Shown: in pieces, positions 12,759-26,372 of the stretch | Layout of the letters: each line of letters begins with the position of its first letter | Numbering within the stretch: position 1 is the first letter of the stretch | NCBI RefSeq assembly: GCF_010389155.1 | Contig: NC_057764.1 | Location: 45,020,275-45,084,274 of the forward strand | DNA: 64,000 nt | DNA from: Erigeron canadensis | Lineage: Eukaryota > Streptophyta > Magnoliopsida > Asterales > Asteraceae | Direction of reading: 5' to 3' | Position numbers and translations under genes: made by a program | The notes under the pieces: generated by a model | The model's input: only the letters and a program-made list of their open reading frames with translations | Databases searched by the model: none | What the model was told of the DNA's origin: nothing

Positions 12759-15700
12759 TCACAGTTGTAACTTGATCCTTTCTGACCATTTAAAAATATC
12801 AGAGTAAACTTGGTCTCCTCCCAACTCATTTCCCGTAGCTCCTGCTGCCACTCTAATGATATCTTCTATTAATGCAAAATTTCCCATTATATCAACATGG
12901 TTTCCACTTTGTGTTCCTCTTCCCTCCAATAGCGTTGCTGGAGGGGCATGGTTGTATTCCCTTATATACGTTTTAATTCCCGATGGATTAAATCGTGTTC
13001 CACCTCTCCAACCTTTTGCACACATAAAACCTGCACTTAGAACGGGAACTGTTTCATCCCCATCAACAGAATAAACCCCGGCTCTCAAACAACCATGATC
13101 GTTTCCACCTTCAGCTGAGGTATCGATCTGGAAAGGAATGTAACACTCAGCAGCCGGACTAAACTTATACACATATGATCTTTCGGTGGGTAAACCAACT
13201 CCATACATTGAAAAAATCTCCATTTCTGGGGCATTTGGTAGTCTACAAAGAAACCATGGAAACAATCGAAAATTCAAATACCAAAACACTTGTCGACTAG
13301 AGAAGATAAATGTAAAAAACGTTAGTTAAAACTTACATACAATCAAAATACAAAGAACACATTTTTTTGAACGACATATTATTCTACTCCAACTCCTTAA
13401 ACACATTAATTATCTAGAAAACTCAAAAGACGGGACAAAACTGTTGGCACTCCAACTCAACTGACCTAATTTGCTTCAACTTATAAACATTTTAGCGCAT
13501 TACACAGCCCGTCCATTTTGCCACCTCAATGTTAAGTTGTTAACCATAAGTTGTTAACCACTGATAAAAAGGAGGTTGACCGATAGCAGAATAGATGTCA
13601 AAAGAAACTAACCTGGATTCTAAGGGATTTGACCAGTGCTGATAATGCTTGTACTTTATATCATCCAAATTATCAGCTATTCCATAAGAATAATGAGCAC
13701 CACCGCGCTTCATCATCCTTGGAGCTACGAATCGCAGAAGTTCCAAAACAGAATCAACCGTAAAAGCCTTGTAATCTGCAACAGCCTTGATACCCCCAAT
13801 TCCCATTTCATGGTACTCATTCCATACATCTCTACATGATCTGTTTGCATAATTACTACCCTTCACAGCATCCTACATTTCCAATTCTTACATGAGAATC
13901 TAAATGCATAACAGACTAACTTGCAATTTAAAGATTACCTTGAACTCCACCCTCTCAACTTTTGATGAATGTATTTCAGAAATATTCTTCCCAAAAGATA
14001 TTATTCTCCCATAATTAAGAGATTTAACATCACCAATTCCCACATCATTTTCATCCACTGCTTGAGTATCATTTTTCTTTACTTTCTTCACAGCACAATC
14101 ATGGTCTGCTTCAGGAGCCCAATCGAGCGTGCCCCATATGAGGTCCCCACCTTTCGGTATTAATGACATTGTTGAATCCCATGTACGTGTCATCCTCATA
14201 GCATGTTGTAGCGTTTGAAAACCAAATATATCCAAATCTAGAACACCAGGTGCAACAGCTCTGCACAGATAGTATGGCCAACATAGAGGAACTTATGAAC
14301 AACATATCTACATAAAAAATACTCCTTGGGCAGTTTAGTGGATGTTAGAACTTGTATTTTGAAGGTTATGTTTTAGTGACTCGTTAGACTAAGATAAGCA
14401 GCTATATATAACGGATGTTAAAGATAATATTTGATTTTATAACAATCATAACTTTAAGTGTGCAGAAAGTCTTCCTCTAACAGGTTTATGTGAAAAGAAA
14501 ATATTTGTAGTACCTGGCTACAGCAATATCCTTGGCTTCAGCAGAAAAAAGTCCTGCAACTATTTTTGGAAGCCCCAAAAAGGGTCCACCTATATTCATT
14601 ACAGCCTTTATATGCTTATTGCACCAATCTGATCCACCTCCACTGCCCATTGGTGCTGGTGCTTCAACCCATCTCATAAAATGCAAGAAGTACAAAACGC
14701 CCATAGAATGTGGAATTACAACCACCTTCTCACCACTTGTAGCTACCATGAGTTCTATATTGCTTTTCATCCTACTTAGGGTTTGATCTCGTACCTGGTT
14801 ATTATAATTTTGACAAAATCACCCAAAAGTGAACAACTGTTGAAATAAGTGCCAAAATTTATAAATGTACTTATGTGAAACATACTTCGGTATTTTGAAA
14901 CGAAAGCCTCCAATCATAAGCAGCCATATACATGTTTTTCTCCTCATATCCGATGCGAGCCAAATTGGCAATCAAAACTGCCCATACAAAATAACCTGCA
15001 GCAAAGTAATCAGCTGCCACTAGTCCAGAGACAGGCCTGACCCTTACACCCGGAGGATCTAGACCAGTTTCATTATCCAGTGACATATGTTCAATCCAAC
15101 ACAAGGGCCTACAGATGATAAATAATAGATAATTAAAATTTTGAAAATGGTGATTAAACACTCATCCGAGCTTTAAAAGTAAAGAATCTGAAGATAATCA
15201 TAGTTCTAATGCCGTACATTTCCTTGTTCAATTTTCTCAAAAATTAAACCTTGATCTCCAAGTTTCTATAATTAATAGATGCAAGTGTGTAGCTTGTATC
15301 ATGCTAAATATGTGCATATATGTATATTTTTTTTATATTTTGCCCATAATACCAAACGATTTATCCGTTCTTCAAACTCATGTCATATTCACTTTCCAAA
15401 ACCTACTACTGCCAAGACAATGAAATGAGATTCCTAATGGTCCATACATACCTAATACAGTAATTAATACAAATCTTTATGAGCCCACCAACCTTTGAGC
15501 TAAAGTCTACAACTCTAAACAGGGTGCAAAGAATAGTATCTACTAATTTAGTTAGGTTAGGTGCTCATGGTTATTACTACGTATTATTATTATTGATGAT
15601 GAATGACGATGTTATGTGTATATATGAAAAAATAATTATAATTATGCAATACGGAATAACTACTCACATGGGCCATGGTGAAGTGATGTAAAACATGGCG

Positions 15701-16645
15701 CAGTGGCGGAGGGAGGGAGTGGCAGTGGCTGGCAGGTGCCAAGCCCCCTCCATGAATCCCAATATGTTAATACATAATTGTCTATGGCCTTATATTTGAA
15801 ACAGCCCCTTTTTCATATTATCAAAGCATAACTAAAGTAATAGTAAAATGACTGTAAAAGATGAGAATCCATCATTATTAGGCAACAGATTTTTGTTAAA
15901 AAAAATTTTAATTTTATTCTATTATTTTCCTTTTAATATTTATTGTAGTGATGGTATAATAAACAAACAAATATACATATACGAGATTAGACTTCCATAA
16001 TTAAAAAGGTAAGTTGTAGTTAGACAGCTAACGCAACAAGGCATTCCGTAAATGTAATATTACTACTAAAACAGCAAGCAATGATAGATGGATAGATAGA
16101 TACTAGATAGATGTAAATAATAATTATAGAAATACTAGTACTGAACAGAAGAAGAAAAGAAAAGAAAGAGGTGCCGACCTTTTATAAACTTCACCGAAGG
16201 TGCCACCCCAAAGCCTTTTCCGAAACAAATCATCCATACAAGGATGTCCTTCCCACAATTCAAGCCCACCGGTAACGATCCCGGGCACGAATACAACCGG
16301 ATGTTTGGCTTTGAAGCCCTGTTTATGTAACTTGAGACCCGGGGGGTCGGGCGTGGGACCCGTGAAGGCTTCAGTCACATACTGTGGAAAGGATGCGGGC
16401 ATTGCATTGTATAAAAACAATAAAAACCACCAGGTCGAACATATCAATCCTATCATCCAACAACACCCGTCTATACACCTCCTCCTTTCTTTCTTCAATT
16501 TCTCTTTATTACTCGTACTATTCTCTTTCTCTTTTCTTTTTTCTTCTTCTGATGATTTCCTAGTTATTTCGATATTTTGTTTCTGCCCACTCCCAGATGT
16601 TGTTTTCTTGGAATCACCGCCACCCTTCCGCCTTCTTGAAGGCAT
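12759..16645 (-). CDS. PDAT1: Phospholipid:diacylglycerol acyltransferase 1, 6 exons
   Basis: PDAT moves an acyl group from the sn-2 position of a phospholipid to diacylglycerol, making triacylglycerol and a lysophospholipid in the ER. Exons on the minus strand: 16645-16179, 15108-14886, 14794-14514, 14260-13939, 13872-13613, 13242-12759. All have GT-AG boundaries and join in phase to 678 codons plus stop (Arabidopsis PDAT1 is 671 aa). The basic, charged N-terminus is followed by one membrane span (residues ~58-79), then LCAT-like catalytic sequence. The nucleophile is Ser260 in PHSMG. The family Asp and His are visible in DGDETVP and GNHVDIMG in the last exon. Other conserved blocks include PVVFVPGIVTGGLELWEG, LCWIEHMSLDNETGLDP and NMYMAAYDWRLSFQNTE. 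No damage is visible. Intron 1 (1.07 kb) contains one end of a hAT-like repeat. Confidence 0.97.
15701..15830. mobile_element. One end of a hAT-like repeat in PDAT1 intron 1
   Basis: CGCAGTGGCGGAGGGAGG at about 15700 matches the terminal CAGTGGCGGAG of the element nested in WAV2 at 3155-4238, and is followed by a similar CCAAGCCCCCTCC block. No matching opposite end was seen in the intron, so this is a truncated copy or a diverged complete one. Confidence 0.45.
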
Positions 16646-17399
16646 ATTATTTTATTTTTATATTTCTTTATTATTATATATATACTGGACTAAATTATTC
16701 CTATCGATGTAGAGTATATATATGTGTGATCTGTGATGTAGTCTCAAGTGAGAATGTTATATTATTATTGATCTTTTTAGACCCTAAATTGAAACGTCGA
16801 TTTGTTTTATAAAATATAAATGTCAAGGGCGGCGAAAGATCCCGGTGATCGGAGAATCTCCGGCGAGTGCTAAAAATTGAGCAAGGAAATGGTGGTGGAG
16901 CGAGGGAGGGAACAAATGTTGGATCTCTGACGTAGTGGGCCCAAATGCTGTTTTACTTTTACTTACAAAAAGGAAATGGATATTCATTACAAAAATAATA
17001 ATATTTGATTTATTTATTCACTGTATAATAGTATAATACTACGAGTAATAATTTTCATAACACGTTGTACCGGTCATTAAATTAAAACATATATATATGT
17101 GTTAGAATTACAAATATCATTTTCCCTTCCACGATTTGAGAACCAACAACGGAGGGTTTTGGCCTTATTAGCAAATTTATTACGACTAGTCCAATAAATG
17201 CTAAACCTATTGTTAAGTATAATATTTATATAAGCTGAGATGTAAATCAACTTTAATCGTCTAACACGAGTTTTGGTTTGGCTTTGTAGTTAAAAATTAT
17301 TACTCGTAGTATTATACTTTGGATCTAGCTTGAATCAAACATAAAGAATTGAATAGTAATATGTTACAATTACAACTTTTAATCTTAGCACATTTTGTT
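16646..17399. other. PDAT1 upstream region
   Basis: This is the probable 5' UTR and promoter of the minus-strand PDAT1 gene, with TA-rich tracts near 16675 and 17090. No open frame here is supported, and no specific regulatory site can be assigned with confidence. Confidence 0.4.
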
Positions 17400-17955
17400 T
17401 ATGTTGCTGAGTATTCAAAATATACTACTTGGAATAAAATGAAGCAAGTAATGGGGGGATCAATTGCTCCTACAATGTGGCGGGTATTGGAATAAAAAGA
17501 ATAACAAAACTATCATGAGTGTAGTGCAGAAACCATGTCTTGCTGCTTATGTATATGTGAATTCCAATGAAAGAAATGCAAGAATTTTTACCAAGGTACA
17601 AAATCCAAATAAGTTACTGAAGCAAATTGTGGATATTATAAAGAATAGATTGGTTAGACTGAATATCAAAGAGAGAAGTGCCTATACGGAATTAAAACAG
17701 ACGTGGAATGGTTGTATAATTATCTGAGTAGCGTTGAGATAGAATTTTGAAGGAGAGTACAGACTTAGTATTAGTTGTATAATTATTTGAGTCCAAATAG
17801 ATAGGATATACTGATATAGACTAGAATTTGATACGTACGTTATGTAAATTTGGATCTGTCCAAGTCGTACTGTGAATGAGTGTATCATTTTTCATTTTTC
17901 AGAATCAACAAAATGAAAAGGCTGAGGCTTTTTCATTAATAAAAAAAACTGCGTT
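17400..17955 (+). pseudogene. LINE 3' remnant (C-terminal tail of a non-LTR reverse transcriptase)
   Basis: The frame 17464-17727 has the layout of the C-terminal zf-RVT-type tail of plant L1 LINEs: a VYVNSNERNARIF block (the usual pattern is 'W..RN.R.F'), then QIVDIIKNRLVRLN, then a terminal W (LKQTWN). The 3' region runs to an A-rich end at about 17938-17949. Everything upstream of the tail is absent, as expected for 5'-truncated LINE insertions. Confidence 0.55.
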
Positions 17956-18249
17956 AAGTGACTTTTTTTTTATCATCCACTAATTCGTAATTACATTTCA
18001 TTTCGTTATACACGCCTTATTATTGTCTAGACTCTAGACCTTTTTTTTTAAGAACAAACTCACTTACATGTTTTAAGTGATATCGTATTGATACCTATAC
18101 CGTAAATGGGTACCGACGGGTTTCGTTTGAGACGAGTTTCATTTCGTTACTATTTCATGGAAACAAACATTAATACCGATTTTGGAAAACGTATATTTTG
18201 TGTAGTTCTTTCTCTTGTAACGCTTGGTGTCGTCTTCCACAAAATTATG

Positions 18250-18460
18250 AGTCTATATTTGGTGTGTTGAGATATAGGATGTCTTCCTATCATTTGCTTA
18301 ATGGCCACCAGTTGCCACTTCTTAGGAGCAACCTGGGTTCGAATCTTGTCAGAGACAGAATTGAATTTAAGTAGTTGAATTACCTTGACACTATCCCTGC
18401 TGGGGGTTATATGGGTACCAATTCGGTATATGGGATTAAACGGTTCCCATTAATTTACCT
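18250..18460 (+). mobile_element. tRNA-derived SINE-like sequence
   Basis: GGGTTCGAATCTTG at about 18345 matches a pol III B box. It is followed by a composed 3' part with CTGCTGGGGGTTATATGGG, typical of plant SINE bodies. The A box is poorly preserved and the ends are uncertain. Confidence 0.4.
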
Positions 18461-19420
18461 TTTTTTTACTATCATTTGCTTAAGGTAGAGAGATGTTTTT
18501 TTTTAAAGTTCTACCAAATACATAAGAAAAACAAAACCTTTAATTTATCAAGCATTAGAATCAAACATTTAACTCTGTTTTTAAAGAAAAACTTTCTAAC
18601 CACGTATTCATACGGATAAATAATTTTTAAAAGACTTAGGCTATGAACCTAAAACAATACAAGATGAATGATATTTGGGTGATGGAGGAGCAATAATGGT
18701 GAGTTGGGAGATATCCATTAATATAGGAACATGATTCGTACAAGAATGCTTCAACTTTGGTATTATATGTCCAATAATTCACTTCCACAATATTAAATTA
18801 ATGCATATTTAAGAGAAAACAATTCCGTAATTATTGGAATATAAGACCCACGTTAATGATTCAATACAATGATTAACTTATTCCATACAATTTCTTCACG
18901 ACAATTCAACTCCTATCGAAGGAGTTTTCTAGCGCAAACCTAATTAAGACAATTTATGCTAAACCTCATAGTCTCAAATCACGACACGAAATTTCCAACG
19001 AAATTCACCTTGAAAAAAAATTGTATTTCATGACACATTCATTTCATACCATTGAAGAAATGTGTACGGTACTCGTTAATGGCATATAATATAATATAAT
19101 ATTATATGTTTATAAAGGGTTTCTTTATAGAGATTAGCATCAAATAGCTCTGAAATGAGCTAAGCTCGGATATGTCTTCATTAAAAACTTCTATTTGTTA
19201 TACGAAAAAGATGAACAAAAGTAGAGATATTCATTCACCGCTAATAAACAAATTTTCCAACCCTTTCATATATATAGCCAAAAGATATATATATTCCAAT
19301 TCATATTTCAATTGTTGTTATTATTATTTATTCTTTTATTTTATTTTATTATAAAACACCATTAGAAATTTATAAAATTATAAAAATAAAAAAAAATAGT
19401 GAAAAGCTAAAATACTATCT

Positions 19421-19570
19421 TGACTCTCACTCTTCTAGTTATAGCAGAACTAATCCTACTAAATATATAAGCAACACCACATGGCCCAATGTCTCGAGTC
19501 CTAGAAAATTTTCGTATCCGCTGTAATAAGGTCACAACATGGATTCAGCTCCCCAAAGAATGAGAATGAA
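19421..19570 (-). pseudogene. Fragment of the dispersed repeat-borne ORF (C-terminal end)
   Basis: The minus-strand translation gives VTLLQRIRKFSRTRDIG followed by AYIFSRISSAITRRV. This corresponds to the conserved end of the same repeat-associated protein seen at 10801-11290. A second, independently decayed copy lies at 20560-20700. No complete frame is present. Confidence 0.5.
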
Positions 19571-20559
19571 AATTGGAGAAACCCATAATTGAATATTCAC
19601 ACACTTAGTCTCATACTTTATTCGTTTACGATGAGCAGTTTCACTGACCACACTTAGCCTTGTTATAAACTATACTAAAAAGCATGCTTAGGGTGAGTTT
19701 CTCGTCTGCGTGGCGAGTTACTACTATTCGTCCACGTCATACCCCATAAAACTAGTCAGGTTTTGCCACATCGCATTTCATTCCAGATTTTTATTTCCGA
19801 TTACTTTTTGGGCTCTGTCAAACCTTTAACCATTTAGGTTTTCAACTAATATATTGAAAACTTTCTTTTAACTTTTTTGTAACCAAACACATATCACTTT
19901 TCGGATTTCACCACATCGCATCCCGGCTGAAGTTTTTTCTTTTAGTCATTAATTGCACACTTTGTTTCTCTTTTGGTTATCAGTTAATATATTGAAAACT
20001 TTCATCCAACGCTTTGTATCGACCACACCCCATATCATTATTCAGATTTTGTCACATTGCATCTAGCTTGAGTGTTTTTCTTCTGGTTATTTCTTAATTT
20101 CTTGCACTTATTTCTCTTTTGGGTTTTCAACAAATGCATTTAAACCTTTCATTCAAATTTAACTTTTTCATTTTTGATTTAGGTTTATTACACATATTAA
20201 ATATATTTATTTGATATTGTAAACTTTTTGACGTATTTGTGGTTTTTCTCTTAAATAAATATCATCTCAAAGTTTTAACAAACATATATAGCGACATCAT
20301 ATAACAAAACGTAATCATGACGATTGAAAACTATCCATGACAAATTTAATTTTAATCAAGTCGTTGTAAGTTCAATGCAAATACAATTGAATAATGCAAA
20401 CGTTTTAACATGATAACTGAGGCCCTATACGTGGAGCCCAAACTTTACTTATTATTGTTGTTGTTGTTGTTATATTATTATTATTATTATATTTTTTATA
20501 TAAACCATCAATTTCATTAGAAATTAATAGGATTTACAATAAATTAGTGGGAACCTGAA

Positions 20560-20700
20560 ATATTATCTGGACCCTCACTCCTCTAGCTATAGCAATACTA
20601 ATCTTATTAAAATGTATGAGCAGTAACACGTGTTCCAATGTCTTGAGCGAAGTAGAACTTTCGTATCCGCTTGAGTAGGGTCACCACATCCTTCTCAAGT
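20560..20700 (-). pseudogene. Second fragment of the same repeat-borne ORF
   Basis: The minus-strand translation includes DVVTLLKRIRKFYFAQDIG followed by a degraded AIARGVR-like end. At the DNA level it aligns with 19421-19570 in the same orientation, about 1.13 kb away. The region between (19571-20559) is AT-rich with repeated GTCACATCGCAT-type phrases and no gene, so both may lie in one larger diverged duplication. Confidence 0.5.
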
Positions 20701-21459
20701 TTTCCAAAGAAAGAAAATGAGATAGGGATAATTTAAGTAATTTTGTATATGTATATTCAATCAATCATTTTAATAGTTTTAATGTGAATAATATATAATA
20801 CGGAGTATATATTTTACTAGTTCTAATACCCGTATGATGTACGGTAGCTATATAGATTGTATCATAAAGAAAGTCGAATATGCCTCATACATGATGATTC
20901 GTGAGTAACTGAGTATGAAATACATTGTGGTTAAAGTAATCGATGAGCGAAAATAAATTATAATAAACAATAACTATAAATATAATATATGTTTAGTTAG
21001 AATTTTAAATTTACCTTAAATTTTTTGAACCACATCAAAATCGAAACTTGTAAGCATAGTGGAGATGACAAATAGCCTTATGATTTTGAATCGTAAACTC
21101 AAATTTTTGAAGTCTTTATTTTAATAACTTATTTTAATTAATATAAGTAATAATAAGAGTGGATAAATTAAGGGGAAAAAAAGACATAATTTATTAATGA
21201 GAAAATGATCAATCAAATATGGTTATAATATTTTTTGTATTAATAAGTCAAGAGTTATATTTTGGTTCTATATCTAATAAGAAAATTGAATTTATATACA
21301 ACTAAAAAAAGCTAATTTAACAAAATAAATAAATTAAAAGGACATGTGTCGATCAAAGATTACACCATATATCGTTTTCAAGAACATGTCAATCTTGTTT
21401 TAGTTTATTGATAGATAGATATCTTGAATTGACTAGTTTTAAGAGTTTTAATGGCTATA
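20701..21459. other. AT-rich intergenic DNA
   Basis: I see no gene, tRNA or clear element in this stretch. Confidence 0.4.
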
Positions 21460-21728
21460 TCTATACTATATTATAAAAAGAATAACCTTTTTTATTTTTG
21501 GTAATGTTGAAAATATTACTTGGCACCCCTTAAAATACTTTCACATTCACTACCTCCTTAACCTTAATGATTTAATTACACTATCAATCCTTTATGTTTT
21601 AAAATATGTCCATTAACCCTTTACATCAGTTATATACACAACTCAACGTCGCTCCATCACCAACCGTCGCCCAGCTATCATACCGTCGCCTCCACGACTA
21701 CCGCCGCATTGCGCGAGTACTGTGTTAG
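21460..21728 (+). mobile_element. Short Helitron
   Basis: It starts A|TCTATACTATATTATAAAA and ends near CCGCCGCATTGCGCGAGTAC followed by TTAG|T. The start matches the Helitron at 37217, and the GC-rich 3' hairpin region matches those at 38178-38195 and 56985-57003. At 269 bp it is non-autonomous; the expected CTAG end has become TTAG. Confidence 0.7.
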
Positions 21729-22676
21729 TATTATTTTAAGAAAATAATAATAATTTGAAGGTGACTTAAATTCTATAAACAAATACTAGTCTTGAAACTC
21801 ACCCAATGCATTTCACGTTACCAATATTGTATTCTTGAATATATATTATAATAATTATAATTATAACGTTATTTGAACTTGTTTGCATGTCATAATTTAT
21901 TTATTATTTGATTTGAAGCACTAATAATATAAATAATACAAGGGATGATAATATAAGGTTATCGGGTATATAAGCTTAAGTGTGCAACACTCACATATTA
22001 ATTTTTTAAACCATATAAATTATGGGGTCAGACATTTATTCATTAAACAAGATATAATAAAATATTAGTATGTGAAGTCTTATATTCCTTTTTTCTATAA
22101 TACAAATATAAATGTTAAATATAATAATAAAGAAGGAAAAAAACACGCAAAAGCTTCCCTATTTATAGAAGTCCACATCTACCTTATTCTTTCCCCCCTC
22201 TTCTTTTCTCTTTTTCTATCGTGTTGTCTTCGAACTTCTATATTTTACAACTCCATCAACGATATATTATTATATTATATCACACCGGTACGCACACTAT
22301 CTTGATTCATGACTTAATTTTATGCATAGATATATATAGATTCAAAATCAATTATTTGTCTGATATGATCTCATTTTCCTGGCTCAATCGATATTCATTC
22401 TTGACATGAAATGATTTTTGATTACGGGAACATCCGACCACAATCTAGTTTTGTTTTCAATATAAAAATCATTGATTAATTCCAAGTTATTGAACGACAA
22501 ATTAAACCATATAAATACAACAAACCAGATGTACGTGTGCGCACATTATATATCCACGCTACCTAGCGCATCGATATATATATCAATCGTGCATTTCTTA
22601 TTATTAATTAATTTGCATATAGTTTATTATATGTTGCTAATTAATTAGTTTCCTCCCATCACTATAACCTAGCTAC
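21729..22676. other. Upstream region of the HAD-family gene
   Basis: AT-rich; this is the likely promoter and 5' UTR of the plus-strand gene at 22677. Small open frames here lack any recognisable sequence. Confidence 0.4.
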
Positions 22677-25057
22677 ATGAAGATGGAGGAGTTGTTTGGC
22701 CAAGTTCAAAGACACTTGAAATATGATTGCCTTCTTTTCGGTAAATTAATTAATTGTTGAACCATATATTATGTAGCTATAAATGCAATGAAATTATTAA
22801 TTTATGCACGAGTACGTAATTTCTTACTTTCAAAAGAATAGAGTTATAATTTTAATTTATATGTATGAATAGATTTAGATGATACCCTATACCCAGTTAG
22901 TTCTGGATTGGCAGCTGAAGTGTTGAAGAACATCAAAGGTATAATATTTATGTATTTATATATGAAGTTTTTTGAATTAATTAAATCATTTGTTAGTTTC
23001 TTTTAAAATATATAGAGAGTACATTACGCATGGTTGATCAGCTAAATAACGAATTAATGATGTAAATTTGTATAGACTATATGGTTGAAAAGCTTGGAAT
23101 TGATAAGGAAAAGATTCCTCAACTATGCAATCTATTATACAAGAACTACGGTACAACCATGGCAGGCATTCGTGTAAGAGTTCTCATCCCCCCACCCCAC
23201 CCCTTCCAGCTTCAGCTTATCAATATTATTAATTAGGGTATTATTTATTATTATCATTAGCCAAAATAATCATTTGATCGAATTTTTATTTGGTTAATTT
23301 GTTTGTTTGCCATGTACGTACAGGCAATTGGGTACGATTTTGACTATGATGAATACCACAGGTGAGATCAGTTGATGAAACTAACTAGTTAGCTTAATTA
23401 GTATATATATGTGTGTGTGTGTGTGTGTATGAAATAATAAACAGATTCATTCATTGATCGATCAAAATGTATGATTCTTCAATTAATTAGTTGTGGTTTT
23501 ATATACATATTGATTAATTACTGTGTGCAGTTATGTTCATGGAAGATTACCATATGAAAAATTGAAGTCGGATCCTGTTTTGAGGAATCTTTTGTTAAGC
23601 TTGCCAATTCGCAAAGTTGTAAGTTAGCTACATTCTCAGCTGTCGTTTTACCTAATTTACATCATATATCATTAGTACATATATGTGTGTGGGCGCTTAA
23701 TTATATATATAATATAAACATAAATTTGCTTAATATATATAGCATCAACAATGCAAGTTGGTTCCGCACGTGTTAGTAATTTGTTTGTTTTGTCGTGGAT
23801 GGATGATATAATCAGATATTTACAAATGCTGATAAGATTCATGCCGCTAAAGTTCTAAGTAAACTTGGATTGGAAGACTGTTTTGAAGGCATCATCTGCT
23901 TTGAGAGTCTGAATCCGGTTCATAATAGAAACACGGTATCTCATGAGGTTGATGACGTGGAATTTGTGGGATCAACAACAACATCTTTTTCTTCTTTTAC
24001 AACAAGTAGTGAAAATAGTATTAGTAACGCCATCATCCCACACCATGAGATATTTGATATAGTTGCACATTGTTCAACAACTTATAAGAATAATTCATCA
24101 ACAACCGTCGTCGATGATGAGTTACCAAAGTCACCAATTGTCTGCAAGCCATCCGAAGATGCAATTCAAAAAGCCCTCAATATTGCTAACATTGACCCTC
24201 AAAGAACGGTACATGTACTCACTAATTTATTTTTCTTCCTTTCAATTCATTTCCTATTTATATCTTAATCTCTCTCTCTATATATATATGAATTCAATTT
24301 TTTTCTTAATTTAATTAATATCATATATATATATATGCTGTAAAATATCTATATACATACTACCACTAATTAATTTTCAATTGTTATTTCAGCTATTTTT
24401 TGAGGATAGTGTTCGAAACATTCAATCTGGAAAACGTGTAGGTCTAGACACTGTTTTGGTAAGCACGTACTAGCTCATATATATATACATATATATATTA
24501 TATATAGGGTAAGGTTCATGTAAGAACTATTCACATATGAACATAGATAAGTATAAGTATAACTTCATAGTTCATATGTAAACGAATATGTTCACATATA
24601 CCATTCACATATAAACATCAAGTTATAATATATATAGAAGTTTTCATAGTTCTTTTAATTCTAACATGAACCTCTTCCAATATATATATATATATATATG
24701 GTTTTCTTAATATGAGTCCGGCCAAAAGACACCTAAATTTATGTTTTATTAAAGACTAATAAATGTATTTAATTATCTATCTATCAAGTAGTAATTAGCT
24801 AACATGGAATTAAAAAAAGTAATAGTAATAAATAAACTTGAAGAAGTTGCTGGCAAATGGTTTTTAATTATTAGATGTAAATATAAATGTATGTACGTCA
24901 TATGTAGGTTGGGACATCCCATAGATGCAAAGAGGCAGATTATGTATTAGAAAGCATCCACAACATGAAAGAAGCAATACCCGAGCTTTGGCAAACCGAT
25001 AACTTGCCGCAACTATCCGATGCTAAGGTCATGGTCGAGACATATGTCACCGCCTAA
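22677..25057 (+). CDS. HAD-superfamily pyrimidine 5'-nucleotidase-like phosphatase, 8 exons
   Basis: This is the plant SDT1/PHM8-like group of HAD hydrolases, which dephosphorylate small substrates such as pyrimidine nucleoside monophosphates; the substrate here is inferred from the family. Exons: 22677-22740, 22873-22938, 23076-23173, 23324-23361, 23531-23618, 23816-24208, 24393-24458, 24908-25057. They join in phase to 320 codons plus stop, with GT-AG introns throughout. HAD motif I is DLDDT (Asp22 nucleophile, Asp24 acid/base). Motif II is FTNA (Thr121), motif III Lys229 in CKPSEDA, motif IV FFEDS (Glu253/Asp254). The cap region includes YGTTMAGIRAIGYDFDYDEYH. A Ser/Thr/Asn-rich insert (residues ~170-222) separates motifs II and III, as in the Arabidopsis relatives. 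Two in-frame ATGs lie at the start, at 22677 and 22683; the first was taken. Intron 4 begins close to a TA/TG microsatellite. Confidence 0.92.
23401..23430. repeat. TA/TG microsatellite in intron 4 of the HAD gene
   Basis: A short TA run followed by about nine TG repeats, entirely intronic. Confidence 0.8.
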
Positions 25058-26367
25058 TTTATTTATTTGTAATGTATTGTACATTGTACATTATATATAT
25101 ATATATATGAGCTAGCAATGGCCGGAAAATGTACCACCATATATGTCCCATTCAATGATCAAATATGTATTATATTAACATATGTGTATTACAAGTAACT
25201 AATTATGTAGGATGGTATTTTTGGTGTCATGTGGATGTCGATGCTTCGTCGTTAATAAGAAATAATAATAATAATTAGTAGCTCATTATGTATGGTTTTA
25301 GACTTTTAGCTACCTTGTCAATTAATACTTCTAATATTATATACTACTCCGTATGTAGTAGTGGGTAGAGTAGTATTTTGTTTGGTATGTGTAGTATATC
25401 AACATATGCTGGTTTCTTAGGTGGCTGACAGGCAATGCATTTGTTTGTTTGTTTTGTTTTGGTGTATATATATATATATATATATATATGGCCAGGGTCT
25501 CTATCTTGCTAACTGGATCCATACATTGATGTGGTTGTCGTTTGCTTGTTTCTAATTTAAAGGGTTAAATTCATCCATTCATTATTTATTGTGAATGCAA
25601 TAATTAGTAATGTCATCATCATCAAGACCCTTCTCTTTTTTTTTTCCTTCTTACAAAGGTCATGGCATTCACGAAACACCTTTCTTATTTGAAATTGATA
25701 CATAATTGTTGACAATTGTTAGGGAGGCTATACAAACTTTTTTGGACAAAAATTACGTAAGATAATTTTGTAAAAAGATTTAAAATAATTTTTTGACCTA
25801 GATTTGTAAGTGAGGTCAGTTGCTTAGGATCCTAAAATAAAATAAGACATATGCTAATGAAAATAATGCGAATAAAGGATTTTATGTAGAAAAGTTTAGT
25901 AAAGGTCTTGAAGACAGAATTCTGAAGAAAAAAGAGAAAAATCGTTGAAGATAAAGATAGTGAAAAGTCAAGGTCAAAACTGTGATCTTGAATTAAGTAA
26001 ATACTAATGCTAATTAGAAAACAATTGAACAAAGTAATTTGAACATGAAACCTTTAACAAAGACCTTAAAAAGACGTTTTAGAGAATATATAATAAAAAC
26101 AATGAAGATTAAAGCAAAAAAGACTTAAGATTTAGACTATGACCCCGAAATAAACGATTTTATAGCAATAACACTTGTGAAAAACGATTTTAATGCATAA
26201 AGTGGAAATAAATAAGGTGTTTGAATGTCAATAATTCAGTAAGTTTAAGATAAATTCATAACAATCAATTAAATACAAGCGCAAGTAAATTAATTTGCAA
26301 AAAGTACTTTTACAACAAAAGTGTTTTAGAACACATCCAACACCACCATGATTAAACAACCCCTTTG
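25058..26367. other. Intergenic DNA, no gene seen
   Basis: The 3' flank of the HAD gene (with TA runs near 25095 and 25466) is followed by AT-rich, low-coding-potential sequence. No element ends could be defined. Confidence 0.45.
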
Positions 26368-26372
26368 ATTAG

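Noticed and set aside
16200..16712. Plus-strand frame of 170 codons opposite PDAT1 exon 1
   Set aside because: It is the complementary-frame shadow of a well-supported exon.
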